Positions 52,213 through 63,722 of a DNA stretch of 64,000 nucleotides are shown in pieces. The translations under genes and the position numbers were made by a program. The notes under the pieces are model-generated. The model made no database searches. It saw only the letters and a program-made list of their open reading frames with translations, and was not told the DNA's origin. Position 1 is the stretch's first letter. Each line of letters opens with the position of its first letter. The stretch comes from Micrasema longulum (lineage: Eukaryota > Arthropoda > Insecta > Trichoptera > Brachycentridae), in assembly GCA_022494885.1 (NCBI GenBank), contig JAGVSM010000980.1, positions 1 to 64,000 of the forward strand, given 5' to 3'.

Positions 52213-53487
52213 TAAATTCAGATATATTTGATTTTGTTTATAAAAAGCAATTGTGCTGTGTATAATTACAATAGGAAGTTAACAGAGTTATCTTCGACTG
52301 TCTATATAGAAAAACTAATATTTGTGTACGAAAATGAGAATATTTGCAGTAATTTCAGTATTTTCACATTTAAAGTATTTTCGTCGGTAACTTAGAATTA
52401 AACATGTTAAGAAGAAAAAATCGTGTGCATATTCTGCCTTTTATTCAGAAAACTTAATTTTACTTTGTAGATAAAATTGAAGATAAATGTTAACTTCCCA
52501 TTGTAATCGGGGCCCTAATCGGGGAATTTGTTATTTCGGCGGTCCCTACGTATACTATTGCATTTGCATTTTGCGAGGTTTACAGAAGAGCACTGAAGAG
52601 AATGCTTGTTTTTTTATCAGATTCGGTTGTATTTTATTTTATTTGTTGATTTCACATAAACTTTTATTTATTATTATCTAACTGGGCATAACCCGTGTCG
52701 AGGCATTCGGTTACACTATTTTATATTTTGCTCTAGTACATAATAAATAAATATAATATAATAAATAACACCGTATAGATATAAACATAAAAATATAAAT
52801 AACTATTGCCAAACATTTTTTGTTTGTATTTCAACGGACACAATGTTTGACAATTCTTAAAATTTTATCAAGCTTTGTTTTTGCTCTCTTGTAAATCACG
52901 CAAAATGCAGATTCGATAGTATACGTAGGAACCGTCGATTTACTGTCTGAAGTTATTGTTGATAGCTTTATTTATTTTTTTATCTTTCACTGGTCAAATT
53001 ATTTAAACAACAGGCGTAGCGGTTTCTTCGAAACCACTTTCCTTAAACAAAGTTTATAAATTACACTTCACAAATATATTCTGGTTAACGATGAAGCGCT
53101 TGCCGAGGGAAACTATTCTCTATGAGTTACTCTCTGCCGGTTATATTAAGTCCAGGAAATTAGGTCCATTATGTTCACATTGCCGCACCGACTGATATAA
53201 CCCTAATCCATCGTGCTATACAAAATGTTGGGAAAATACGACTAGTCTCTTAAATTAAATGAAATGTCACTGACCTGCAGAAGTTGAATGGGTACCCGAA
53301 ACTAAATTAGATTGTTTTTAAAATTTAATGTGACAAGTATGCCTACAAAAATACATATATTATACGTACAAGATTGCAGTCTACCTTTGTTGTGGCGTCT
53401 GGCAGACAGAAAATTTTTGTTAATTTTCCAATCGTCAGACTACACCGGCTCGGAAACGAAAATGGGTAAATTTATATGTGATACGAA
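52213..53487. other. AT-rich, no assigned feature
   Basis: About 1.3 kb. 53030-53230 is of mixed composition. Short frames have no recognisable product. A tail-like TTTATTTATTATTATCTAAC lies at 52661. Confidence 0.45.
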
Positions 53488-53652
53488 TCTTCCGTGGCGT
53501 AGTGGTCAAGACGCTTGACTCACACGTGGAAGGTTCCGAGTTCGATTCTGGTTAGAACACAAAAATTTAATCTGATTTTTTTCAAGCCTGGGTGTTTTTT
53601 AATGTAATTCACTACTGTAATTAGGCCTCCTAGCCTGTTGCGGTGTAAAAAA
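53488..53652 (+). mobile_element. SINE-B
   Basis: CTTCCGTGGCGTAGTGGTCA, AGACGCTTGACTCACACG, GAGTTCGATTCTGGTTAG, CAAGCCTGGGTGTTTTTTAA, TTAGGCCTCCTAGCCTGTTG and an A-run. Confidence 0.85.
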
Positions 53653-53667
53653 AAATATTTTTGAAAA

Positions 53668-54755
53668 TTATGGAAGGTGTTATCGGAGTTCGGAGTAAAC
53701 AGAAATCTAACACATGCTATTGCTTCTCTATATAAAGACAGCACAGCATGTGTTAGAGTAAATGGATCATACACATCGTGGTTTGACATTTATAAAGGAG
53801 TGAAGCAGGAATGTGTTATGTCACCATGGCTGTTCAACGTGCATATCGATAACTGCATGAAAGAACTGAAAGGCTTAAGAATGGGAGCAAAAATGGGTGA
53901 TTTAAATGTCAATTGTGTTTTTATGCTGACGATGCTGTACTCCTTGCTAACAACAAAGAGGAACTGCAATTCTTGGTAACAAAGGTCTACGATGTATGCA
54001 AAGAAACGATTTGCTGATGAATGTCAATTAATCGAATGTGATGGTTTTTGAAAGAAATGAAAGTATGACTAAATGTGAAATCACACATGAATGGAGTTAT
54101 ACTAAAACAAGTAGAGGAATTTGTGTATCTAGGAAGTATGTTTACTAGGGATGGAATGACTTAGAAAGATGTTGAAAGGAGGGTGAGTGCTGGGAACAGA
54201 GTGAACGGTGCACTTAAATCGACCTTGGCAAATAAATGCTTGTCACAAGAGGCAAAATTGGCAGTTCACAACGGAGTCCTGGTCCTGTCCCTGATGTATG
54301 GGAGCGAAGTATAGACTTGGAAAAACAGGGATGAAAGTAGGCTGAATGCTGTCGAAATGCGATCTCTCAGGCGAATGTGTGGTAAAACTATGTACGATAG
54401 ATGCACAAATGTTGATATCCCTACATTATGTAAGGGTGAGACAAGCATTATCGACAAAATCAAGAAAAGAAGCTCTGCGCTGGTTTGGACATGTAGAACG
54501 AATGGACAGCGAGAGCACGGCTAAGAATATTTACAATGCGAATGTTGATGGATGCAGAAATAGAGGAAGATCGAGAAAGACATGGCATGACCAAATCCAA
54601 CAAATACTTAAAGATGGACATGTCAAAAGTCGGAATAATCGGTTCGCGTGCATGAGAAGATGTATGAATGTAAAGGAAGCGAGATCTGTATGCAAAGATA
54701 GAGTGTTATGGCGTTCTATCATCTCTGCCTATCCTTACGGGGAAACGGCATGATG
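53668..54755 (+). mobile_element. LINE RT fragment, copy 2 (SAYPYGE family)
   Basis: Longer version of 11325-12152. Frame 53677-53979 gives RNLTHAIASLYKDSTACVRV, SYTSWFDIYKGVKQECVMSP and WLFNVHIDNCMKELKGLRMG (the RT GV-QG--MSP-LF region), then the active-site strand is frameshifted. Further on: VEEFVYLGSMFTRDGMT, VEMRSLRRMCGKTMYDRC, WFGHVERMDSESTAKNIYNA, RSRKTWHDQIQQILKDGHV, CMRRCMNVKEARSVCKDRVL, SIISAYPYGETA. At least three frameshifts or stops. 5'-truncated. Confidence 0.85.
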
Positions 54756-55229
54756 GTTTGTTTGTTGCTTGTTTGTTTGATAAAATCAAAATTACTTACA
54801 TCATTCGAATGCTGTAAAAGTCCCTGATTTTTGTATTTTATATATCTACACTTTAATAATACCAAATGTTTACTATTTTTTTTTTGCCTAAAACCTTTAC
54901 TATTTTTGAAAATATTTAATTAAGTACACATTTACGAGTACTTTCATGTTATAGTTCATCTTTATTTATGTATATCTATAGATCATAAAGTAGTTTGATA
55001 CTTATTGATACATAAAAAAAAAAAATATTATATACATTAGACCAACATATTTGCTTTTGTAATGAAACGTTTGAAGTGTAATGTTTTACCTGTCATGTAA
55101 AAGCCTTCTGGGCCTCATTAAATAAAATATAAAGCTTTTATGCAGTGGAGGAGTGGAGGCGCTGTGGAAGGGTAGCCACTTTTTTCTTCCAAATGATTTA
55201 GAAACAAAAATGATCCATAAGCGTTACAA
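54756..55229. other. AT-rich, no feature seen
   Basis: Starts with GTTTGTTTGTTGCTTGTTTG, the LINE tail; the rest is unassigned. Confidence 0.45.
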
Positions 55230-55285
55230 TTAGAGTGCTTATTCAGTGCCTTATGCACCCCTAGGTGCGGATAGGGAAATAATGA
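55230..55285 (+). repeat. SINE-A tail fragment
   Basis: ATTCAGTGCCTTATGCACCC, CTAGGTGCGGATAGGGAAAT, ATGATGACG. Confidence 0.5.
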
Positions 55286-55461
55286 TGACGAAGTGAACAA
55301 TCACCAAATAAAAACATATTTCACGATTACCTAATCGGAAATAAAAACCGGGACCTCGTGCATGTTAGCCAAATGCTAAGCTAACAAAATAACAATGTTC
55401 AGATTTTTTTCTAATATATGTAAACAAGAACAGGTCCAAAAAGAAGTATATTTTTTTAAAA
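55286..55461. other. No feature seen
   Basis: Contains ACCTCGTGCATGTTAGCC, possibly a SINE head scrap. Confidence 0.3.
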
Positions 55462-55998
55462 ATATTTTTAGGTGTTGCCTAGTGGGTGAAATAATTAAAT
55501 CAGATGAATCTCACCCCTATCAATGTAGATTTCTGCTCTTCAGTTTTGAATTGAAGAAATATGGATGTTCAAACATAGTCAGAATGGTGAATGTTATACA
55601 GTGTATAAAGTGGTCACTTAAACCTGTCAATGACAGGTCATAAGCACTGTATGAGGGTTAAAGTTCAGTGATCGATAACAACTTGCTAAACGATTTTTCT
55701 TTCAATATAAATCAACAACCAAAAAAGCTAGTCGGCATTTTATATTCAATTCAATACATCATATTCTACAAGAGCAACAGTATTGCACATAAGATATTTG
55801 TTCACATATGATATTTGTTCGTATATTATTTGACCTGTAATAAATACACATACGAACTTCAACCCCGTTTCTTATGTCCACCTTCAACTGAATTATAATC
55901 TCTAACCTGCATCAACAACTACTAAAATCGTTCACTTATAAACGCCAAGACTCTTATATTCTCTTTTCTAAAAATGATCTTCATCTCCGTTGTAATAT
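55462..55998 (-). mobile_element. M repeat split by an unidentified insert
   Basis: 55462-55651 (GGTGTTGCCTAGTGGGTGAA, ATGAATCTCACCCC, AATGACAGGTCATAAGCACT) continues at 55941-55998 (AACGCCAAGACTCTTATATT, CATCTCCGTTGTAATATG). The 289 bp between (55652-55940) do not belong to M. Confidence 0.7.
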
Positions 55999-56934
55999 GT
56001 TACAAAATTACACTTCAATTTAAACTATTCACAAATCAGGTCCGACCCACACTCAAATACACAAGCTTAATTTTCAATCCGTTCCTCTGAAGTAAGATGA
56101 GTCAATCGACAAAGCTTTCAATGTCCCGTACGAACAAACCACAGCGACCCGAAGTAATTCCATTTCGTCTGTACACGAACCTCGCAGCGTATAACATCAT
56201 TTCCTTTTCCACATATAAACCCAGGACGTGAACATTGGTTACACGCAGAGAAAATTAAACTATCAAGAAGATTTATGATCACTTTCAATTTTCTTTACAT
56301 AGTTAATCCAGTTTGGGAACTCTCGGGCCTAGATTGCAAATAGCGAAAATACAATTATATAACCTAGATAAAATACTTAAATTAATTTAATCATATGCTC
56401 GTACATACTTTGTAAGACATCATTTTCTGACTGTATCGGGAAGCGACCTGCTACTTTTTCAAAGCATTACATAATAAATGTTCTTGGCTATTTACGTATT
56501 TTTTTGGTTTATAAGCAAACACAATTTGTTCACAAGTAATAGATGCATATTATACCCAAATCATCGAGCCACTCTCGAATCTACTTCGCACCAACGAGTT
56601 ATAAAGAATTCTCAGTACTCGTGTACTACTAAAAACCTTGGCAGTACGCAAGACGAATCCTAACATCCTCAACGAACTACAAATTGTTTAGATCTGATCA
56701 TGAAATATCAGGGAAATAAAGATATGTAATACTCAATTCATGTATTAATATATATATATGGTGATAGACTGATAAATGAAATAATGTTTTAAGTTTTTGA
56801 CCAAAAAAATATGAAGACATTTACATAAAATATTGAAATCGAATTTTTTATTTGATAAAAAAATTAAATGTTTGAATATTATGCTGAAAGGAAACAATTA
56901 TTTGTAGGCACGTTTTTGTCCTTATCAGCAAGGG
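55999..56934. other. AT-rich, no feature seen
   Basis: Mixed composition 56040-56300 without a recognisable frame. Confidence 0.45.
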
Positions 56935-57395
56935 ATGGTGCATGAGGCACTGTAAAACAAATACAGCGTATCTCTATCATCAGAGTAAAAAGCACGTCGC
57001 GTCACAGTGTTCGTATGACTACATACTTTCCACTAGGAAACGAGAGCGAAACACAATTTATTTTATTTTTAACGAGTTGGTACGAGCATACGGTAATCAA
57101 GTTGGGGTAGAGTGGGGTTCGAGTAGCGGACCTCTGATCCGTGAGTCGGCAACACTAGCCTCGGGGCCACAACCCGATTCTTAAGAATGAGATATTTACG
57201 AACAAAGACACGACATGCTAAGGGGTATAACACATGAAGGTTCAGTGATCAGTCTTACGCCTCAGGCGCCAGTCTATGAAATATTGCAGTGTAGAACCAC
57301 CTTTAAAGCAAATATTTCACGTCATCCTGCAAGGAATTTAACTCAGGATCAAGCATGGTAGACAAAGGCGTCTAACAATAACACTGTGAGACTAA
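56935..57395 (-). mobile_element. SINE-A interrupted by SINE-C sequence
   Basis: Tail part 56935-56985 (GATGGTGCATGAGGCACTG, ACAGCGTATCTCTATCAT). Body and head 57225-57395 (ACATGAAGGTTCAGTGATCA, CTCAGGCGCCAGTCTATG, TTTCACGTCATCCTGCAAGG). The intervening 240 bp carry SINE-C. Confidence 0.65.
57106..57182 (-). mobile_element. SINE-C head, inverted
   Basis: Reverse complement GAATCGGGTTGTGGCCCCGA, GGCTAGTGTTGCCGACTCAC, GGATCAGAGGTCCGC, and B-box TACTCGAACCCCACTCTACC. It lies within a SINE-A copy. Confidence 0.6.
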
Positions 57396-58260
57396 CAACT
57401 AGTCGAAAATACTTCGGAATCTGGTTGTGTCACACATATATAACTGTATTCTTAATCCTCTCGGACACGAAATCACGTGTGATTCACCATTGTATATACA
57501 TACGCATGAAACAATAATGCTAGTATAAACAATTATTTTTATATTCATTTTATTCAAGAAAACATGCAGCACAGCTTATATAATTTAAGAGATTAGTAAA
57601 CCAGTTAATTCTAATGGACAAGTGAAATTTCCATATCATAGTACATGCTTTGATTTTGAGATAACTATATTTATTATCTTTTTATAATTTAATTTATAAC
57701 AAAGTGGAAAAAATACATCATTAAAAGTAATTTTAAACTGGTTCAAGTAATTACAAGAAAAAAACAATATTTAAAGTAACTTAAAAATAACAAAATATTT
57801 AATAAAGTCAAAGAATGAACCTGAAAGAAGAAAGTTTTGCTCAAAACGCTGGCAAAATAATTAGTTAAATACTTACATTTAATACAAATATCTCACATAA
57901 AAATATATTTGAAAATGTATTAAAGGTAACATAACTAATGATTTTATAAAAAAAAAATTAAAAAAAAAAAAACGTCAATGCAATAACCACAACAATTATT
58001 ATGTAAAATAATATTCTAGTAAAGCAAAAAAGAAAATCATTAAATAATTGTATGAAACATTTGCCAGAATAGTAAAAAAACAGAACGGTGTATAAACTAT
58101 GGAGATAATTTATTTACAAATGCGAATAAATAATGATAATAAAATAATTATAATAATGAAATGATACAAACAAATAACGGCGATTATAATTAATAATTAT
58201 AAGGCAGGGGTAAATGCACGACAAATTGTTCGGACCAACGCATAACCTTATCTATACTTA
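57396..58260. other. AT-rich, A-biased
   Basis: 57700-58180 is strongly A-rich on the plus strand. No feature. Confidence 0.5.
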
Positions 58261-58600
58261 CCTACCCGTCCTTCTTATTTTCTAGCGCACTCAGTGTAAC
58301 AATAATTCTCTGTGTGAGTGCCGGAAAAAACATTATGTTATCAGTACACAAATAACATTCTATGAGTGAAGTGCGTTTTCTTTCATCGAACGAGCTGTGC
58401 CAGCGTCCATTTAGACCGCCAGCTCTACTCAAGCTGCGCCAGCGTCTCACGACCGCCAGCTTTACCAGCCAGGTTCCATCACTCATCACGCTTCATCATC
58501 AACAGGTTAGTGGAGTTACGCAACCTTCTTTCCTAACAATACTGTCCACTTACTAAATTTTCCTCTTACTAGGACGAGGTATTCTTCACACTTCGTCCAC
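58261..58600. other. Unassigned GC-richer block
   Basis: Two similar pieces: CAGCGTCCATTTAGACCGCC AGCT and CAGCGTCTCACGACCGCC AGCT. Short frames on both strands are not recognised. Confidence 0.3.
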
Positions 58601-59349
58601 TCCTCAACACAAATATATTTACGTACTAATAAACTCATGAAATCGTTACCGTTCAGACAGTGACTAGCCCTAAAAAGTCAGTTTGAAGTTGAATATGCCA
58701 TAAAAGCTAAAAATTATGTTCTTTAAGAAGCTGATGTCACCAAGGTTACTTATTTAGAAAAAATCTGTGTAAATCTAAATTATTTGTTGTTAGTCAAAAA
58801 CAGTGTTGTGACGTTCAATAAAATCTTAACAAACGTAAATCGCTAATGGCGGATAGAATTTACTGACAGTTTAAGCAAAATTTTATTATTTCTTAATTGT
58901 GATCATTTTCTTCCTAAATATATTTTGTTTGGGTTTAGATATTTGAATAATAAAACATTTTAATTACGATTTATTATATTTCCATCCTGCCACTAACTCT
59001 GTTGCATCGTTCAGATTATAAACAAGCAAAATTCGCTAAACCAAAAATTAGCCACCTTGCCACAACCTTAAATGTGTCTAAAATAGAATGTTTATGAATA
59101 GAATTTTTAAATAAGACATAAAGGAAATTCAAAACACAAAAATCTGTTTTTTCCAAGTTCTCTAAACTTACGAGTAGCATTTTTTTCTGAATGGCGATTT
59201 ATTCGGTTAAATGTGGATTAAATTAACTAAAACCTGTTATTTAATATGCAAAGGAAGGTTCCACTTAATAAACCACTATAATAAGTTAGAATCGTAAATA
59301 GTAAGTAAATTTCTTTTTGTGTTATTTGCTTACCGGTAAAATTAGTCAA
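58601..59349. other. AT-rich, no feature seen
   Basis: Unassigned. Confidence 0.5.
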
Positions 59350-59665
59350 CATATGCTCCTTTTCGCGGGCTTTTAACTACCTCCTTAGCTCGCAAAACCG
59401 CCGCTGCTCCGCGGTGGCGCTCGAGCGTAAAACATTTAGTAGAAAATTTGTTTGAATGAGCTTTGATTGCGAGTTCCCGCCAGTCCTATTGGGCCTTGCG
59501 GAAGGTCAGTGCCGACCTTTTTGTTTTATCCCACCTAACCAAATAAAATACCACGCCGCGAACATCCCCCTCCCTACACACCCTCCGCGCCCGTCTAATG
59601 AAAATATTGTCTGGAAAAACGGGTCGTCTGACCGCGCCCACGCGGGGTCAGGAAGGTTTTAATCT
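59350..59665. other. GC-rich block, possible conserved element
   Basis: CGCAAAACCGCCGCTGCTCC, GCGGTGGCGCTCGAGCG, CCGCGCCCACGCGGGGTCAG. There is an open 68-codon plus frame with no known product. The word GGTGGCGCTC is the inverse of GAGCGCCACC at 38216. Confidence 0.3.
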
Positions 59666-59759
59666 ATTTAATATTCGTCTAACAACGATGCATTTTTTCG
59701 TCATCTTACTCAAGAAATTTATAAAAAATGGTAGAATAAAAGATTTTATGAGTAAATGC
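59666..59759. other. No feature seen
   Basis: Short AT-rich spacer. Confidence 0.4.
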
Positions 59760-59895
59760 TATTAAATATTTGTATGTAACCACTTACCGACCTTTCTATA
59801 TCTACCGCTTTCGAGACGTACCCGTCTCTTCGTCAGGACACCAATTAAACCAACATGCAAAACCCACTATACCCCTTCACCATAATTGTTGCACA
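59760..59895 (-). repeat. H repeat with well-kept hammerhead-like core
   Basis: Reverse complement of the 9425 repeat. The core at 59798-59841 reads GTGTC, CTGACGA, A, GAGACG-GGTA-CGTCTC, GAAA, GCGG, TA, GATAT. Stem II is 6/6, both core boxes are intact, and stem I (GTGTC/GATAT) pairs with two wobble pairs. The cleavage site would be GTA. Confidence 0.6.
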
Positions 59896-60191
59896 AAAAA
59901 TTAAAACCAACACGACGCACAGTAAATATGAAAAATCATGTTTTTTCCCAATTTTCCATTCCAAAGTTAAAATTCGTTTGTTGATAAATAAATTACTTCC
60001 AATGTTAGAGAAAAAGAGCAACTATTATCAAATAATATAGGCTTCGAGAAATCGTGAAAAAATTCGTGAAAACGAATCCCAAAAGTTAGAAAGAGTTGAT
60101 TTACTGTTATTATTTTATAAATAAATTATGTGAAAGCATTTTTGATAAATTATTTAATAATTCGACCCTTTTAAAGTCACCACTATTTATT
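59896..60191. other. No feature seen
   Basis: AT-rich and unassigned. Confidence 0.45.
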
Positions 60192-60495
60192 TCAAAGTTA
60201 TATTGGCTTCTGTTCCAAGGAACGCGGTAATTAGCAGGAGTTGGTGTATAAATAAATAAACTAATATTGTTAGAACTGTCATTACAAAATAACATCGACT
60301 TTCATTCCACGGATCCCAGAAGTAAGCAAGAGCTCCGGGCAATTTCTGGTGTAAGTCTATATTGATATAAAAGTTTTGAACAAAACCGAAAAGATCGTTT
60401 TTGATAAATAAATATTTAAAAAACATCTTGTAAGAGCCGCCCTTACAAAGTTATATCGGATTCTATTCCACGGATCCCAGAAGTTAGCAGGAGCT
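60192..60495. repeat. Three imperfect direct repeats of about 50 bp
   Basis: Units near 60192, 60281 and 60440. Each carries an ACAAAGTTATATCGG-like start, then TTCCACGGATCCCAGAAG (diverged in unit 1) and TTAGCAGGAGCT-like ends. They are spaced by AT-rich sequence of unequal length. Confidence 0.65.
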
Positions 60496-61249
60496 CACAA
60501 CTCACACAGAAAGCCATCAGAAGCCGCTGGCCCTAGTGATTAATATTCTAACTTGTTGTGGGGCAATCATAAATCTTATCATCATAAAACCAACTTGGGG
60601 GTGGGAGGGAGGGAGGGGGCAGGACTAGGCGGGGGAGAGTAGAGATGTTTTGTGGAAATTCAAGATGGCCGCCATGGAAATGGAATATTATAATATATAT
60701 TCGAATGTACAATATTATTCGTGAGGTCATTTTCTTGGATTTAAATTACTTATTGACCTAGTAAATATTACAGAAATAAATAATAATATAAATCATGTAA
60801 CTTATAATAGGGTATTATCACTTGGGAGGAATATCGGATTTAACCTACTCTATAAATAAAATATTTTTTAAAGATTTTCCTAGTGTTTATATAAACCCTT
60901 TTAATGAATATTTTAATCCTTTTCGTTTCGAAAATAAGGTGTTTTAAAAATAATCGTTTAGTAAGTTGGTAATAAATTTTGACACAGAAATTCACGAGTA
61001 ATGCATTCATTTTAATGTTGGTAATGCCACAGGCTACAGATAAAAATATAAGGAGAGTTGTCTATGCATATTATCTTAAACCCACACACTTCAGTTTCAG
61101 GCACTGAAAGATGAAAGTGAAAACGGATTACATCTTACATCTCAAATTTCTTTTATTATTTTATAGTTTTCAACCTCTTTTAAATATTAATTTATCATGA
61201 TAACGATAAATTGAATTATCAATTTAACATGGAAATTATAAATCATAAC
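60496..61249. other. Mostly AT-rich; G-run motif inside
   Basis: 60597-60619 is a G-quadruplex-type motif (reported as a finding). Nothing else is assigned. Confidence 0.45.
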
Positions 61250-61639
61250 TCGTAGCGTTTGATAAGTGACAGGACGCTGTAAATGTAAACAAACGACACA
61301 TAGAAAAAGGAAGCTATCTACAATACTTTATAAAATCCATAGACATTGATAAAAAAAAATCCAATGACGTCACAAAACATCCAAAGACGTCATACTTGAT
61401 GACGTCACGAATTGTTTGTTTTTGGCGCCATTCAAATTACTAGAATTTTATTGACAGACATCAACAGACCTTTCGTTCCACTTTGACGGTATTCGGCATT
61501 ATTTGCCCTTTTTTCAGTTAGCGAGTGTCCCCGTAAGACATTGAACTCTTCCTAAAATATGTAATATGAAATTAATGTTTTATAACAAATAATATGTCGT
61601 TTTTTAGTTTAAAACAAATCTATACTTTGCATTGTAAGT
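61250..61639. other. Unassigned, with three CRE-like sites
   Basis: TGACGTCA at 61365 and 61400, and AGACGTCAT at 61385. Otherwise AT-rich. TTGACAGACATCAACAGA at 61452 recurs at 27288. Confidence 0.4.
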
Positions 61640-61830
61640 TTATCTAAATTTAGGCGTTTAAAAGGATAAAGGTCGTTTTATGAATATTTATTTGAATGTA
61701 GTTTTTCTGTCACTCACTCCCAGATGCCTCCCCTAATACTATGCGAAAAAGACAACTGCATTGTGCATAATTTAAATCAACCAAATCGTGGTCTCGTATT
61801 TTCGTTTTCGTATCTCAAAACTGAACAGAT
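61640..61830 (+). repeat. F repeat, copy 2
   Basis: TTTAAAAGGATAAAGG, TTTTATGAATATTTA, TTTTTCTGTCACTCACTCCC and AAAGACAACTGCATTG, parallel to 19560-19740. Confidence 0.4.
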
Positions 61831-63087
61831 AAAAAAAAAACAAAATATATTTTTAAATTTTTTTGCGTATTGGCAAGTTTTGCTTTTTTTCAAAAATGTT
61901 TATCGTATTTGTATTCCATACATCAAAAAATGGCAAATAAAACTAGCAGCTTTTAAGTATTTTTGGATGGTCTAAGCTCTATTAAAGATAATTTACGATA
62001 AATAAAACATTGAAGACACGCCAATAGTGAATATCTACAGCGTGTAAAAAAATCATCTCTCTAGTGCTATAATCCAGGGGAAAAATATGATAATACGTTT
62101 GTGTGAAGAAAAGCCAGACCGAGCATTATCTTAATAAATCTGACTAGATAGTTGAATTCGACCTTTTTTTTATTCAAATGGACATTGTAATATTTGTGTA
62201 GAAAATGCACAAATAACGTATATTAAAATATTGCGCAAGGAACCAAAAATAGAATTTGAGGCAGTTAGTAGTCGGGTTGTTACTAGTTACTCCGAATTCA
62301 ATACAATCTTGCCGGGTTACCGAAGAGAGGTAGGTATCCCAGAGCAGCAAGTAACTAAGCTGATTAAATAATATATATCTGTTGGTATAAAGTATTCCAC
62401 CCCCTTCCACGCCAAGACCCTTTTCTGAAAGGATCCCAGGAGCGTACAGCTCTCCTAAACTTCCTTCTTACTGGAACTCTACTGTTTCCAGTGGCGCCGC
62501 GCGTCGCGTTCCGAACTGGAAAAATACGTTTAGTTATAAAAATGCACAGATCTATTCTCTAAAAATTATTTCTTTCTAAATATTTTGAAAAAGACACTGT
62601 TCGATATTCCTTGGATGCCTTTTGTACTATTAACAAAGGCTACCTTTTCCCAAAACCTGTTCAAAGAAAATTGAGTATGTTTGCTTGGTTTTCAATGTAC
62701 GTTATGATAAATACGTCAATTCAGGAATCAAATGAAGAAGATAAGGACCTAAGTTTTTCTTTCTTTGCTACTTGTTCCAGGATAGTTCCACGATCGTGTT
62801 GTGATCCGGGCACGTTAACTTAGATCGATTTTTAAGATGAAATTTTTCGTGTGATGTTCGTTACGATGTTACAAGAAGTACTGAATATTTTTGACTTGCC
62901 ACCGATAAAGGAAGTGACGTCAGGGACTGTGGAGATCAAAACAAGGGTCACCGGATTTTAAAAGACAAGATGGTTTGACACTTGAATCAAAATACACACG
63001 AATCCGAAACACACTATACGAGTATCCTATAGAATGTTAAACAAAATTAATTTTATATTAGAAGCACGAACTTTATGGTTATTCATT
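61831..63087. other. AT-rich, no assigned feature
   Basis: 62400-62520 is GC-richer (CAGTGGCGCCGCGCGTCGCG). 62935 holds GTGACGTCAGGG. Short frames are unrecognised. Confidence 0.4.
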
Positions 63088-63350
63088 ATAATAAAATAAA
63101 TAAAACAACTTTGTTTTCAACCACTAATTTTTTTCAAAAATATGCATCTCAAATTACCACCTTTATAGGAATAAAAAGACTTGATTTATTAGCTCCACGC
63201 GTATTATTTAGTAAACATGGATAAAATAAAATAGGAAATAATTCATAAGTTACGTAAACCTTGACAAAGAAGCTTGTTTGCTTTGAAACTGGTAGATGGA
63301 AAAAAAAATATTGTTGAAAACAAAGTTCTTTTATTTATTTTATTTTATTG
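63088..63350. repeat. H-type foldback, altered core
   Basis: The left arm (ATAAATAAAACAACTTTGTT, TTCAACCACTAATTTTTTTC) is the inverse of the right arm at 63297-63345 (GAAAAAAAAATATTGTTGAA, AACAAAGTTCTTTTATTTAT). Just before the right arm, TTGACAA, A, GAAGC-TTGTTT-GCTTT, GAAAC and TGGTA (63260-63292) keep the hammerhead-like order. Confidence 0.5.
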
Positions 63351-63674
63351 AAATTAATTGTATAAAATAATTATATTTACTTTTTAAATATATTTTCCTC
63401 TTTTTTATTTTCCGATCAAAAAAATTGTATTTTTATTCATTTTATAATAAGCAACCGCATTAAAAAAACTAAAATCACAGCCGATTATTCTCCCGGATTC
63501 TCACATATTTGTAAAAACAGTAAGAAGGAACATCTATTTTGCGGTACATATAAGCCTTTAAAAGAAAACTGAAAAGCTGTCAACTACTTGTATTTTCTGT
63601 GGAAAGTTTGAATAGTTCCAAAACGCTAAAAAACTTCAGTAAAATTAAATGTTTACTACAACTAGGTAATAAGG
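63351..63674. other. No feature seen
   Basis: AT-rich and unassigned. Confidence 0.5.
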
Positions 63675-63722
63675 AAGTTTAGAGATTTATTTTATTTTTT
63701 AATAGACTATCAAAATAAACCG
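63670..63722 (-). repeat. E repeat end fragment
   Basis: TAATAAGGAAGTTTAGAG, TTTTTTAATAGACTATCAAA: the right end of E, inverted. Confidence 0.5.

Noticed and set aside
53520..53789. 89-codon minus frame
   Set aside because: Antisense of SINE-B and LINE sequence.
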